This document shows, one piece after another, positions 8,413-17,644 of a stretch of DNA of 64,000 bases (position 1 is its first letter; every line of letters begins with the position of its first letter). The DNA lies in the NCBI GenBank assembly GCA_047125605.1, contig CP138932.1, forward strand, positions 2,976,001-3,040,000. The letters are read 5' to 3'. The stretch comes from JAKVBK01 sp022447275. GTDB lineage: Bacteria; Pseudomonadota; Alphaproteobacteria; Rhodobacterales; Rhodobacteraceae. Position numbers and translations under genes: made by a program. The notes below the pieces were generated by a model, which was given only the letters and a program-made list of their open reading frames with translations, had not been told where the DNA came from and ran no database searches.

Positions 8413-9305
8413 CAGTTGGCAGGCGCGGCCGCCTGACCGCCACTGCCATCGAGATACTCGAAGAACTCGCTGTCGGGCGTGATCACCATCGTCGAGTTCG
8501 AGCCTTGCAGCGCCTTCTCATAGGCGCTCAGCGAACGGTAGAACTCAAAGAAATCCGCGTCGGCCCCAAACGCGTCGGCAAAGATGGCGTTCCGGTTGGC
8601 ATCGGCTTCACCGCGCACGATCTCGGCTTCGCGATTTGCCTCTGATACCAGTTCGACCACGGTCCGATCTGCCTGAGCGCGGACACGCTGAGCTGCTTCT
8701 TCACCGCGGGCGCGTTCGTCAGTGGCTTCCCGTTCCCGTTCTGCGCGCATTCTTGCAAAGGTCGCTTCCAGGTTTTGCGCAGGCAGGTTGGTCTGCTTCA
8801 AACGCACGTCGACCACTTCGAGGCCAATCGCCGAAGCGCGCGCCTGTGCCTGTTCGCGGATCTGCCCCATCAGGCTTGCCCGCTCGGATGACAGAATGGT
8901 GTTCGATGTGACGCCATCCGCACCCAGAACGGCCCGGATCACTGGGTTCAGGATGCCTTCCAGCCGGTTCTCGGCCAGGCGCAGACCGCCGGCACCCACG
9001 GCCTGACGGAACTGGACCACGTCGGCAATTCGGTAGCGCGCGAACGCATCAACCACGAGGCGCCGGTCGTCCGAAGGGGTGACCTCGATCGTATCCGTAT
9101 CGAGCGACAGGATGCGGTCGTCGTAGCGCACGACTTCCTGAATGACCGGGATCTTGAAGGCCAAGCCCGGATCTTCCTTCACGCTGCGGATCTGGCCGAA
9201 TTGCAGAACAAGCGCCTTCTCGCGCTCATCCACGATGAAGATCGACGACAGCAGGCCGGCCAGTGCGATTACGACGATCGGCACCAAGTACAGGGATCGT
9301 TTCAT
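8412..9305 (-). CDS. hflC: FtsH modulator HflC (SPFH/band 7 protein)
   Basis: 297 residues. One N-terminal membrane anchor (about 5-22, LVPIVVIALAGLLSSIFIV) is followed by VDEREKALVLQFGQI, the start of the SPFH domain, then a long Arg/Glu/Ala-rich coiled coil (MRAEREREATDERARG region). HflC and HflK form a periplasm-facing assembly around the FtsH protease and restrain membrane-protein degradation. Only one base separates it from the hflK stop. Confidence 0.93.
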   Translation of the reverse strand: MKRSLYLVPIVVIALAGLLSSIFIVDEREKALVLQFGQIRSVKEDPGLAFKIPVIQEVVRYDDRILSLDTDTIEVTPSDDRRLVVDAFARYRIADVVQFRQAVGAGGLRLAENRLEGILNPVIRAVLGADGVTSNTILSSERASLMGQIREQAQARASAIGLEVVDVRLKQTNLPAQNLEATFARMRAEREREATDERARGEEAAQRVRAQADRTVVELVSEANREAEIVRGEADANRNAIFADAFGADADFFEFYRSLSAYEKALQGSNSTMVITPDSEFFEYLDGSGGQAAAPAN

Positions 9306-9306
9306 A

Positions 9307-10449
9307 TCAGTTGCTCCGGTTCGTGCTGCGCAGTTCGTTCAGGGGCAGGTAGGGCACAACGCCCTGGCTGCCGCCACCGCTGCCATTGTCATCAAGGATC
9401 ACCTTGTCCACGTCGCCAAGGATGCGCTCCATGGTTTCAAGGTAGAGACGCTTGCGCGTCACCTCAGGCGCTTTCTGGTACTCGCCCAGAACCGCGCTGA
9501 AGCGGGAGGCCTCACCCTGTGCTTCGTTAACGACACGGGCGCGGTACCCTTCGGCCTGTTCCAACACCTCTGCAGCCTGACCTCGCGCCCCGGCGAGCAC
9601 CTGGTTTGCATAGGCATCGGCCTGGCGTTCCAGACGATCCCGTTCCTGTTCGGCCGCTTGCACGTCCCGGAATGCATCGATCACCTCGGCGGGCGGGTCG
9701 GCGCGGTCCAAGTTGAGACGGACGATGTTGATGCCGCTGTCATAGCCATCGAGCGTGGCTTGGATCAGCACTTCCACAGAGTCTGCAATCGACTGACGAT
9801 CCCGGTTCAGGATCGGTGCCAGCTCAGATTGCGATACCACTTCGCGCATGGCCGATTCCGACACAGCGCGCACGGTGGCTTGCCCATCTGCAAGGTTGAA
9901 CAGGAAGCGCGCAGGGTCTGCGATGTTCCAGACCACCTCGAAGTCAATGTCGACCACGTTCTCGTCAGTGGTCAGCATCAGGCCATCACCGGAGCGGCCA
10001 ATGCCGATTTGCTCGGTACGTTCCGTAGAAGTTGGCAGCACTGTTGCGCGTACGAATGGCCACGGCGCAAGGTGCGGCCCATCATCGGTGGTGCGGTAGT
10101 ACTCACCAAGGAACAGTTCAACGCCCCGCTCTTCCGGCGCAACCGTGTAGAACGATGCGAGAAACCACATTACGACAGCGGCAAGGCCCGCGATGATCCA
10201 CGCGCCGCGCGTCATCTTGAAGCCATCACCGCCCCCGTCGCCGCCGGAGCCGCCATTGCCACCGCGCCCGCCCATCAGCACGCGCAGTTGTTCCTGGCCC
10301 TTGCGGACAATCTCGTCGATCTCGGGGATCTGGGGGTCATTGGGGCCACCGGGTTTGCGACCGCCACCACCGGAGCCGCCGCGGCCGCCCCCCTGGTTGC
10401 TTCCGCCCCCGTTGGAGCCACCGCCCCAAGGTCCGTTATTACCTGCCAT
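9307..10449 (-). CDS. hflK: FtsH modulator HflK
   Basis: 380 residues. The N-terminal 75 residues are very rich in Gly, Asn and Ser, as in other HflK proteins. A single membrane helix follows (WIIAGLAAVVMWFLASFY), then the band 7 domain starting VAPEERGVELFLGEYYRT, and a coiled-coil C-terminal half (QEKDR/ARGQAAEVLEQAEGYR). Partner of HflC; the two genes are co-transcribed with hflK first. GC-rich repetitive coding in the Gly-rich part produces many apparent reading frames on the other strand, which are not genes. Confidence 0.93.
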   Translation of the reverse strand: MAGNNGPWGGGSNGGGSNQGGGRGGSGGGGRKPGGPNDPQIPEIDEIVRKGQEQLRVLMGGRGGNGGSGGDGGGDGFKMTRGAWIIAGLAAVVMWFLASFYTVAPEERGVELFLGEYYRTTDDGPHLAPWPFVRATVLPTSTERTEQIGIGRSGDGLMLTTDENVVDIDFEVVWNIADPARFLFNLADGQATVRAVSESAMREVVSQSELAPILNRDRQSIADSVEVLIQATLDGYDSGINIVRLNLDRADPPAEVIDAFRDVQAAEQERDRLERQADAYANQVLAGARGQAAEVLEQAEGYRARVVNEAQGEASRFSAVLGEYQKAPEVTRKRLYLETMERILGDVDKVILDDNGSGGGSQGVVPYLPLNELRSTNRSN

Positions 10450-10522
10450 AAGGTGTCTCTCTTCCTCGGTTATACGTCTTGCGTTTGCTTCAAGTGATTA
10501 GGTGGTTGCTCTTACGTCATAA

Positions 10523-11887
10523 TCAAGCTGTTCTGGAAGGAACACGCATTGTGACAAGTTCTTCCGAAACGGTTGGGTGCACGGCGACCGTGCGATCGAA
10601 GTCTTCCTTGGTGGCGCCCATCTTGATCGCGATGCCCGCCATCTGGATCATTTCGCCCGCCCCTTCGGCCACGATATGGCAGCCCAGAACTACCCGCGTG
10701 GCCTTGCTTACAATCAATTTCATCAGCACCCGGTCTTCCCGGCCCACAAAGCTTTGCTGCATCGGTTTGAAGGCAGTGCAGTACACTTCGATCTCTTCTT
10801 GTGCGCGCGCCTCTTCTTCGGTCAGGCCCACCGTGCCAAATTCCGGCTGGGTAAAGACGGCCGAGGGGATCAGCTTGTGATCCACCGCCGTCGGCCTGCC
10901 CCTGAACACCGTATCCACAAAGGCCATTGCCTCGCGGATGGCAACTGGCGTCAATTGGACCCGGTCTGTCACATCTCCAATGGCATAGATCGACGGCACA
11001 TCGGTTTGCGAATACCCATCGACCACAATCGCGCCCCGACGGTTCAGCGCTACGCCGGCCTCCTCAAGCCCGATCCCCTTGGTGTTGGGCGCGCGGCCCG
11101 TGGCAAACATGACCTGATCGAAGATGTCGGTTTGCCCGGTGGTGGATACAACCTCGATCCCGCCGCCCTCGGCCTTCTGCATGCGCAGGATATTGGTGCC
11201 CGTGTGCAGGCGGATGCCATCGCGGATCATGTGATCGGCGATATGGCCGCGAGCTTCTTCGTCAAAGCCGCGCAGGATCTGGGCTCCGCGATAGAACTGT
11301 GTGACCTCGACCCCCAGCCCGTTCATGATGCCGGCAAATTCGCAGGCGATATAGCCGCCGCCCACGATGAGCATCTTTTGGGGCAGGGTCTCGAGGTGGA
11401 AAACCTCGTTGGACGTAATCGCCAGATCGGCGTTTTCGATGTCGGGTGTGGCAGGCCAGCCGCCGGTGGCCACCAGAATATGCTTGGCCGTGTAGCGGCT
11501 GCCATCGGCCAGTTCCACCGTGTGCGGATCGGCGATCTTTGCGCGCTGGGCATAGGTTGTCACGCCAGCGCCATCGAGCAGGCGATTATACACGCCTTCA
11601 AGACGGTCCAGCTCTGCCTCGAGCGCGGTGCGGAACTTGGGCCAGTCAAAAGCACCCTCGAGGGTCGCGTTCCAGCCATAGTCGCGCGCCTCGGCGACGC
11701 GGCCCGGATAGGTGGATGCAAACACCATAAGTTTTTTGGGAACGCAGCCGCGGATCACGCAGGTGCCGCCCATCCGGCTCTCTTCTGCCAGCGCCACCTT
11801 GGCCCCGGTTTCACTGGCAGCAACCCGCGCGGCGCGCACACCGCCTGAGCCGCCGCCGATAACGAAGAGATCGTAGTCAAATTCCAT
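10523..11887 (-). CDS. gor: Glutathione-disulfide reductase
   Basis: 454 residues. The flavoprotein reduces GSSG to GSH with NADPH. Seen are the FAD motif GGGSGGVRAARVAA, the redox-active disulfide GGTCVIRGCVPKKL, the NADPH-binding GGGYIACEFAG, and the C-terminal catalytic HPTVSEELVTM with the active-site His. The enzyme belongs with gshA (33.1 kb) in the glutathione system. Close to rpiA (same strand, 56 bases between genes), so the two may be one operon. Confidence 0.93.
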   Translation of the reverse strand: MEFDYDLFVIGGGSGGVRAARVAASETGAKVALAEESRMGGTCVIRGCVPKKLMVFASTYPGRVAEARDYGWNATLEGAFDWPKFRTALEAELDRLEGVYNRLLDGAGVTTYAQRAKIADPHTVELADGSRYTAKHILVATGGWPATPDIENADLAITSNEVFHLETLPQKMLIVGGGYIACEFAGIMNGLGVEVTQFYRGAQILRGFDEEARGHIADHMIRDGIRLHTGTNILRMQKAEGGGIEVVSTTGQTDIFDQVMFATGRAPNTKGIGLEEAGVALNRRGAIVVDGYSQTDVPSIYAIGDVTDRVQLTPVAIREAMAFVDTVFRGRPTAVDHKLIPSAVFTQPEFGTVGLTEEEARAQEEIEVYCTAFKPMQQSFVGREDRVLMKLIVSKATRVVLGCHIVAEGAGEMIQMAGIAIKMGATKEDFDRTVAVHPTVSEELVTMRVPSRTA

Positions 11888-11943
11888 AATGTGGCCCTTC
11901 CTTTGGCCCGTGATGCTGTGCCATGCCTGTTGCCCAGATGGTG

Positions 11944-12726
11944 TCAGCCGTCGATATCGCGAAACACGTTATCGTCATCGAGAAATTCATAGCTCTCTTC
12001 CCGGACCTCGCCCTCGTTGATATCGCGGACCTGAACGGTGCCGTCCCCGTCGCCAATGACCACCACATCGCAGATATCCACGAAGAGGCCGTTTTCCACG
12101 ACGCCCGGGATCTGGTTGATGACAAGGCCTACCTGACGGGCATTGCCGATGCGTTGCAAATGCAGATCGATGATGAAATTGCCTTCGTCTGTCACGAAAG
12201 GCGCGTCATCGTTCATGCGCAGCGAGCCCTCGCGCCCGAGCACGTCCAGATTGACGAGGGTTTCTTCCAGCAGGGTTTTTGTTGTCTGCCAGCCGAAGGG
12301 GACAACCTCAACCGGCAGCGGAAAGCGCCCCAAGGTGCGCACTTCCTTGGCGGCATCGGTGATGACGATCATCCGGTCCGAGGCGGTGGCCACGATCTTT
12401 TCCTGCAACAGCGCGCCACCGCCCCCCTTTATCAGGGCCAGGGCGCTGTCGAACTCGTCGGCGCCATCGATGGTCACGTCGAGCCACCGCGCATCATCAA
12501 GGGACGTCACCGGCACCCCCAGTTCGCGGGCCAGTTCAGCGGTGCGCGAGGAGGTCGGCACCCCCACGATATCAAGGCCTTCGCCGTGAATCCGTTCGGC
12601 CAGGCAGCGCACCATCCAGGCCGCCGTGGAGCCTGTCCCGAGGCCCACACGCATGCCCGACGAAATAAATTCAACCGAGCGCTTTGCAGCGACGAACTTG
12701 GCTTTGTCGATGGGCGAGAGATCCAT
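11944..12726 (-). CDS. rpiA: Ribose-5-phosphate isomerase A
   Basis: 260 residues. RpiA interconverts ribose 5-phosphate and ribulose 5-phosphate. Motifs: VGLGTGSTAAWMV (phosphate loop), TIDGADEFD (catalytic Asp region) and KGGGGALLQEKIVA. I chose ATG 12726 (MDLSPIDKAKF) because homology begins there; the frame is open 27 codons further without a recognisable start region. Upstream of gor on the same strand. In a phototroph it also serves the Calvin cycle. Confidence 0.93.
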   Translation of the reverse strand: MDLSPIDKAKFVAAKRSVEFISSGMRVGLGTGSTAAWMVRCLAERIHGEGLDIVGVPTSSRTAELARELGVPVTSLDDARWLDVTIDGADEFDSALALIKGGGGALLQEKIVATASDRMIVITDAAKEVRTLGRFPLPVEVVPFGWQTTKTLLEETLVNLDVLGREGSLRMNDDAPFVTDEGNFIIDLHLQRIGNARQVGLVINQIPGVVENGLFVDICDVVVIGDGDGTVQVRDINEGEVREESYEFLDDDNVFRDIDG

Positions 12727-12904
12727 GTCCCGGTGGGCTCCTGCGGAAGTGTCCGCGAACCTTATAGACACAGGAAGCGCGGGGGGCCAGCAAATGGACG
12801 GGCCCATGCGGGCACGTGCCGTGAACTGTGTGTTTTGTGCAGAAAGGTGTGGCGCGAACGCTGGTCGGACGGGCCTTTGCGCGGCCCTTCAAGGCGGCGC
12901 GCGG

Positions 12905-13636
12905 TCAGGCAAACAGGCGGTAATACAGCCAGTTTGGCAGGAAGTTCCCAATCCTGAACAGCCAGGCAAACGGTGCCGGAAAGCTGACCGAGAACCGGTT
13001 GCTCATCATGTGCTCGATCATCGTGCGCGCGGCATCTTCGGGCTCCATGATCTGGGGCATGGTGAATGTGTTGAGATCGGTCAGGCGCGTGCGGATATAG
13101 CCGGGGTTCGCCAGTTGGACATCAACACCGGTTTTGCGCAGGTCGTAATAGAGGCTTTCAGCGAGGCTCATGGTGCCGGCCTTTGACGCCGCATAGCCGA
13201 CCGCGCCGGGAAGGCCGCGGAAGGCCGACAGGCTCCCCGTGATCACGATATGGCCCGCATCGCGCGCCACCATATCGGGCACCACCTGGCCCAGCACACG
13301 CACAGCGCCGGTGAAGTTGATGTCTGCCATGGCCTCGGCCTTGTCTGCATCCCATTCGGTAGCTTTCATTGGCCAATAGACACCGGCCAGGAAAATCACC
13401 CCGTCTACAGGGCCCATTTCGGCCGCAGCTGCACGCACGGAGGCGCTGTCGGAAATGTCCATGGGCAGGGCTTCGGCCGCACCGGGCAGGGCGGCAGCAA
13501 GCTCTTCAAGGCGGTCGCGGTTGCGGGCACTCAGCACCAGATGGGCGCCGCGCCGGCTCAGGCCCTCTGCGAGCGCGCGCCCCAGCCCTTCGGAGGCCCC
13601 GACCAGCCAGTAGCGCTTGCCTGTAAAGTCTCTCAC
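12905..13636 (-). CDS. Short-chain dehydrogenase/reductase of the RpoE-linked operon
   Basis: 243 residues from GTG 13636, which overlaps the previous stop by four bases. SDR features: the nucleotide motif VGASEGLGRALAEGL, the catalytic Ser region ITGSLSAFRG, YAASK (Tyr and Lys) and NPGYIRTRL. It is the last gene of the leftward operon beginning at 17548 and corresponds in position to the SDR beside rpoE-chrR in Rhodobacter sphaeroides. The substrate is unknown; a lipid or fatty-acid product is plausible from its neighbours. Confidence 0.82.
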   Translation of the reverse strand: MRDFTGKRYWLVGASEGLGRALAEGLSRRGAHLVLSARNRDRLEELAAALPGAAEALPMDISDSASVRAAAAEMGPVDGVIFLAGVYWPMKATEWDADKAEAMADINFTGAVRVLGQVVPDMVARDAGHIVITGSLSAFRGLPGAVGYAASKAGTMSLAESLYYDLRKTGVDVQLANPGYIRTRLTDLNTFTMPQIMEPEDAARTMIEHMMSNRFSVSFPAPFAWLFRIGNFLPNWLYYRLFA

Positions 13637-14196
13637 GCAGCATCCTTCCGGCGCATGGTGGCCACAAGCTCGGCCACCTTGATCCCGTATTTGCGGAACT
13701 GAGAGCGGTTGATGATTGCCCCGTTCTCCACGACATACATCCAATCGGTCGTATCGAGCACATGGCCGCCGGACGAGTCGGGCAGCTTGATCCGATAGTT
13801 TAACTGCAGGCCGGGCCCGGCCGTGCGCCCCGTGCCCACGCCGACAAGATCGTCTGCTTCGGCCCGAATGGAGCCGTCATTGGCAATGGTCAAACGCCAT
13901 TCACGATCCTGTGTGGCGCCGCTGTCATAGCGGAAATGCTCCCGCATGACGCCATTATTGCCATCCCATTGGGCATCAAAATCCGCCACGAAACGGGAGG
14001 ACACGCGCCCCGTGGGCCCGTAGATCACGCCCTCGCACAGGATGGGGCCCTTGAGATGTTCGCGCAGGTCCATCGCGGGGGCCTGGCCGTCATAGTCTTC
14101 GGGGCGTTGGGCGGGAAAATCCCACAAACGCACGCGCAGCCAGGCGAAAAAGGCCAGAAGGCCAGCGCCAAGCAAAATGTAGAGGAAGGCGTCCAT
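13633..14196 (-). CDS. DUF3833 family protein
   Basis: 187 residues with one N-terminal membrane helix (about 3-20, FLYILLGAGLLAFFAWLR). The rest is a lipocalin-like beta-rich domain with the DUF3833 signature (LREHLKGPILCEGVIYGPTG, FRYDSGATQDREW). The function is unknown. It lies between the MFS gene (3 bases between genes) and the SDR gene (4-base overlap) and is part of the presumed RpoE-controlled set. Confidence 0.8.
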   Translation of the reverse strand: MDAFLYILLGAGLLAFFAWLRVRLWDFPAQRPEDYDGQAPAMDLREHLKGPILCEGVIYGPTGRVSSRFVADFDAQWDGNNGVMREHFRYDSGATQDREWRLTIANDGSIRAEADDLVGVGTGRTAGPGLQLNYRIKLPDSSGGHVLDTTDWMYVVENGAIINRSQFRKYGIKVAELVATMRRKDAA

Positions 14197-14199
14197 GGG

Positions 14200-15498
14200 T
14201 CAGTCCTCTTCGAAAGTTGCGGGCTGGAAGACAAGCAGGCCGATGGCCAGCAGCTTCAAGCCACAGGGCAAGATTGCGTATAGGTAGGTCAACAGGCGCA
14301 GAGCGCCATCGGGATTGTCTGCGCCGGCCCGCGACTCGAAGCCCGCAAGCTCAAGGGCGGGCAGCAAAAGGGCTGCGGCGAAAGCCAATGTGAACTTCTG
14401 AGCGAAGGCCCAAAGCCCAAACCCCTGCCCGCCGCGAGGGGCAATGCGGGCCATGCGTGCCGCAAAAAGCGCGGGCAGCAGGGTGAGGTCTGCGCCGATG
14501 GTTGCCCCTGAGATCAGGCAAATCACGGCAAAGGGCACGGTGTCACCGGGGCCCAGCAGGGGCACGGCTGCAAAGGACAGCACCGCAAGGATCATGGCGC
14601 CGAGCAGGACCTTGCGGGCGCCCACCCGCCCCGCCATCCACGACCATAGCGGAGCGCTGGCAGCCGCAGACAGGAAAAACAGCACCAGCAGCCCCCCTTC
14701 GAGGCCCGGGGCCTCTAGAACGCTTTCCACGTAGTACAGAAACAGCGTGGAGGAGACGGCCAGCGGCGTGGCGTTTACAAGGGCCAGGATCAACAGGCGG
14801 CGGGTCACTGCATCGCCAAGAATGGTGCGCAGGGGCACCGGCTTTTCAACCGTTCCGGCGCGGGATGCCGTTGTCCATTCCGGCACCATCGCAAGGATGG
14901 CCAGCAGGGTGACGGTGGCAAACCCCACGGCGAAAGCCGCATAGGGGCTGGCCAGCCACAGCGCCAGCACCGTGGGCGCAACTGCGGCAAGGCACACGCC
15001 CAGAAGGCTGCCACCTTCGCGCCAGCCCGCCAGCCGCAGATGCCCGCCGGGCAAGCTGCGCGCTTTCTCGACGCCCTGGGCATAGAACGTGATCGACAGG
15101 AAGCTGAATGCAGAGAACAGCCCTGTCAGCGACAGCGCAAACCACCAAACCGGATCGAAGGCAGGCGGGGCTGCAAACAGGCACAGCATGGCCGCGGCCA
15201 AAACCAGCCCTCCGGCGGCGGTTGCCCGCCGTCGCCATGTGCCAAGGCGCTCGGACACCCAGCCGAGCGCCGGGTCCTGCACCACGTCCACAAGGCGCAG
15301 TACGAACAGCACTGCCGCCAGCGCCGTGAGGCTGACCCCATAGGTGTCTGCGTAGTATTTTGGGGCGAAGATATAGATGGGCAGGCCCGCCCCGGACAGC
15401 ACAGCCCCGTATAGCCCGTAGGCCCACAGGCGTTGGGCAGGGGCCGCTGCCCCGGTCGCGCGGGCACGCGGCTCCGCAGTGACCGGAGCAGACGACAT
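14200..15498 (-). CDS. MFS transporter (MFS_2 / GPH-like) of the RpoE-linked operon
   Basis: 432 residues with about 12 hydrophobic segments, in the sugar:cation-symporter-like MFS_2 superfamily. Visible are the first helix LWAYGLYGAVLSGAGLPIYI, the loop PKYYADTYG and the helix 2-3 loop DVVQDPALGWVSERLG, which is characteristic of that family. ATG 15498 overlaps the DUF1365 stop by four bases. MFS_2 members also flip or move lipids, so lipid handling is a reasonable guess given the neighbours. The substrate is not shown by the sequence. Confidence 0.8.
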   Translation of the reverse strand: MSSAPVTAEPRARATGAAAPAQRLWAYGLYGAVLSGAGLPIYIFAPKYYADTYGVSLTALAAVLFVLRLVDVVQDPALGWVSERLGTWRRRATAAGGLVLAAAMLCLFAAPPAFDPVWWFALSLTGLFSAFSFLSITFYAQGVEKARSLPGGHLRLAGWREGGSLLGVCLAAVAPTVLALWLASPYAAFAVGFATVTLLAILAMVPEWTTASRAGTVEKPVPLRTILGDAVTRRLLILALVNATPLAVSSTLFLYYVESVLEAPGLEGGLLVLFFLSAAASAPLWSWMAGRVGARKVLLGAMILAVLSFAAVPLLGPGDTVPFAVICLISGATIGADLTLLPALFAARMARIAPRGGQGFGLWAFAQKFTLAFAAALLLPALELAGFESRAGADNPDGALRLLTYLYAILPCGLKLLAIGLLVFQPATFEED

Positions 15499-16253
15499 CA
15501 CGAGATTTCCTGCTTGGGTGGTTCGGGGCGCTTGAGGAAATGCGCTCCCTTGAGATGCAGTTTGAGCGCTTGCCAGTGGATCAGACCCCAAACCCTGCGC
15601 GATCCAAAAGGCCGACGCAGACAGGCGCGCAGAATGGCACGGTTTGTCAATTCCTGACGGGGGCCTGCCAGCGTGGCCAGAAGACGCCCAGTGCCCGCCT
15701 TGTAGTCAATCCAGACACCGATCCGGCTTTCGGTGATGTCGAAGCGGAACGTGTAGTCGCCTTTCACCGGCTGAAAGGGCGATACGTAGAAGATCTTCTC
15801 GGCGTGCAGGGCCTCCTGCGAGGTGATTTCCCGCAGGTCGGGGTGATAGTTCAGGTAGGAATGGCGGTCGCCATAGGTGTTGGTCACCTCAGAGATCACC
15901 ACGCGCAGTTTGCCTTCTGCGCAGTAGCACAGCCAGAAGCTCACCGGGTTGAACACATGGCCCATGACGCGCGGCTGGGCCAGCAGCAGGATCTTGTGGC
16001 CTGCCAACTCAAGCTTGCGTTCGGTCAGGACGTCCCGCACCCAGGCGACACCGCGCCCTTCTCCGGGTGCGCCGCCATGGTCTTTGTCGCGCAGGGCGGT
16101 CAGGTTGCGCCGGTTGCGCGAAAACAGGGCTGGCCCGCGGGGTGTGTTTTCCGGATCAAGGATCACGTAGTCGATCGAATACCGAAAGGCGTTCGACACC
16201 ACGCCCTTGCGGCCGTGGAATGTCATGGCGGGGACATGTTCAAGAGTGCTCAT
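15498..16253 (-). CDS. DUF1365 protein, probable UfaO-like furan fatty-acid enzyme
   Basis: 251 residues of DUF1365. Conserved features: FHGRKGVVSNAFRY at the N-terminus, VFNPVSFWLCY, VTNTYGDRHSY and KIFYVSPFQPV. DUF1365 genes sit next to flavoprotein and cyclopropane-synthase-like genes. In Rhodobacter sphaeroides the equivalent gene next to rpoE has been reported (from memory) to be needed for oxygen insertion in methylated furan fatty-acid synthesis. Start overlaps the upstream flavoprotein stop by four bases. Assignment to UfaO is inferred from position and family, not proved here. Confidence 0.78.
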   Translation of the reverse strand: MSTLEHVPAMTFHGRKGVVSNAFRYSIDYVILDPENTPRGPALFSRNRRNLTALRDKDHGGAPGEGRGVAWVRDVLTERKLELAGHKILLLAQPRVMGHVFNPVSFWLCYCAEGKLRVVISEVTNTYGDRHSYLNYHPDLREITSQEALHAEKIFYVSPFQPVKGDYTFRFDITESRIGVWIDYKAGTGRLLATLAGPRQELTNRAILRACLRRPFGSRRVWGLIHWQALKLHLKGAHFLKRPEPPKQEIS

Positions 16254-17548
16254 TGGGCGGCCATCCGTGCTGTGTCGCGGCTTGCGATCAGGTTGGCCAC
16301 GTCAACGGCAGAGCCGAGCCCGTCTTCATGGAAGCCATTCTTCATCCAGGCGCCGCAATACCACGTGTTGTCCGCGCCGTTGCGCGCTGCGATGGCTGCC
16401 TGTGCCCGGAAGGCGTCAACTGTGTAGACCGGGTGGTGCAGGGTGGTTTCGTCGTGGATGAGCTCCTCCCGGATGGGCCGGGTGGAGTTCAGCGTCACAA
16501 AAAGCGGATCGTCTTCGGGGATCGGTTGCAGAGAGTTCATCCAATAGGTCAGATCGATCCGGTCGGAGGTTTTCCCGGCTTCTTCGGTATAGTTCCAGGA
16601 TGACCAGCACTTGCGCCGTGTCGGCATTACGGAGGTGTCTGCGTGCAGCACAACCTTGTTTGGCTGATAGGCGATGGCGCCCAAATCCCGGCGTTCCTGC
16701 GCGGTGGGGTCTTCCAGCATGGCGAGGGCCTGGTCGGAATGGCAGGCGAAGATGACCTCATCAAAAAGCTCCCATTCGCCGCCATGGGCGCGCACTTCAA
16801 CGCCAACGGGAAGCCGCCGCACTCCGGCGATCGGAGCGTTGAGGCGGATATCGACGCCCTGCCGGTTCATAGCGTCGCCCAGCCGGGTGACATACTGGAT
16901 TGAGCCGCCGCGCACTGTGTACCACTGATGCTGGCCGTGGGTTTGCATCAGGTGGTGATTGCGGAAGAACTCCACCATGCCCTTGGCAGGGAAATCCATG
17001 ATCTTTTCAACCGGGCTGGACCAGATCGCCCCTGAGAACGGCTTGAGATAATAGTCGCGGAACCACGGCCCTGTGCCCAGTTCGGCCAGCAAGCCGCCAA
17101 TGGTCTGGTTCGGATCCTGAGCAATGGCCTTTGCCCGGCTGTTGAATGCGAGCAGATCGCGGATCATGCGCAGATAGCCCGGGCGCACGATGTTGCGGCG
17201 TTGGGCGAACAGGGTGTCGAGGGAGCGCAGCGAATATTCGATGCGGCCACCATCGATCGACGCCGCAAAGCTCATGTCGCTTTGGGCCGTCGGCACATCC
17301 AGCTTGTCGAACAGAGCTGTCAGATGGGGATAGTTGACATGGTTGAAAACGATAAAGCCGGTGTCGACCGGCTGGTCACCCCGTTTGCCTGCGATCTTGG
17401 TACGGGCATGCCCGCCAAGGCGCCCTTCTGCTTCAAACAAAACGATGTTGTGCTGGTCACCCAGAAGGTGCGCGGCACCCATACCTGAGATGCCCCCCCC
17501 GATTACGGCGATGCGGCGGGGGGCGTTTCCAATGTGTTCGTATGGCAT
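16250..17548 (-). CDS. FAD-dependent oxidoreductase, probable UfaD-like fatty-acid desaturase
   Basis: 432 residues. An amine-oxidase-type flavoprotein with the FAD motif AVIGGGISGMGAAHLL, then EAEGRLGGHART, and the family-specific DTGFIVFNHVNYPHLTALF. The C-terminus is less conserved (CGAWMKNGFHEDGLGSA). This is the first gene of the leftward operon; AAGGAAAG precedes the ATG. In Rhodobacter sphaeroides the neighbour of rpoE of this family has been reported to introduce the double bond during furan fatty-acid formation. The SAM-dependent methylase partner is not in this window. Confidence 0.8.
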   Translation of the reverse strand: MPYEHIGNAPRRIAVIGGGISGMGAAHLLGDQHNIVLFEAEGRLGGHARTKIAGKRGDQPVDTGFIVFNHVNYPHLTALFDKLDVPTAQSDMSFAASIDGGRIEYSLRSLDTLFAQRRNIVRPGYLRMIRDLLAFNSRAKAIAQDPNQTIGGLLAELGTGPWFRDYYLKPFSGAIWSSPVEKIMDFPAKGMVEFFRNHHLMQTHGQHQWYTVRGGSIQYVTRLGDAMNRQGVDIRLNAPIAGVRRLPVGVEVRAHGGEWELFDEVIFACHSDQALAMLEDPTAQERRDLGAIAYQPNKVVLHADTSVMPTRRKCWSSWNYTEEAGKTSDRIDLTYWMNSLQPIPEDDPLFVTLNSTRPIREELIHDETTLHHPVYTVDAFRAQAAIAARNGADNTWYCGAWMKNGFHEDGLGSAVDVANLIASRDTARMAAQ

Positions 17549-17580
17549 GGGTTTGGGGTCTTTCCTTGGTCGTGCTACAT

Positions 17581-17610
17581 CTTTTACGTGCGCCGGATGG
17601 AATCGGATGC
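17581..17610 (-). promoter_or_regulatory. Possible RpoE-type promoter for the flavoprotein operon
   Basis: Read on the minus strand: GCATCC (17610-17605), 18 bases, then TAAAAG (17586-17581). It matches four of six bases of the RpoE -35 TGATCC at exactly the same spacing as the divergent promoter at 17645. Transcription would start about 25 bases before the ATG at 17548. Confidence 0.5.
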
Positions 17611-17644
17611 ATTGCGCTGAATTCTATTTTCTGCGCTTGATAAG

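Noticed and set aside
10193..10501. Proline-rich frame antisense to hflK
   Set aside because: Produced by the Gly-rich N-terminal coding of hflK.
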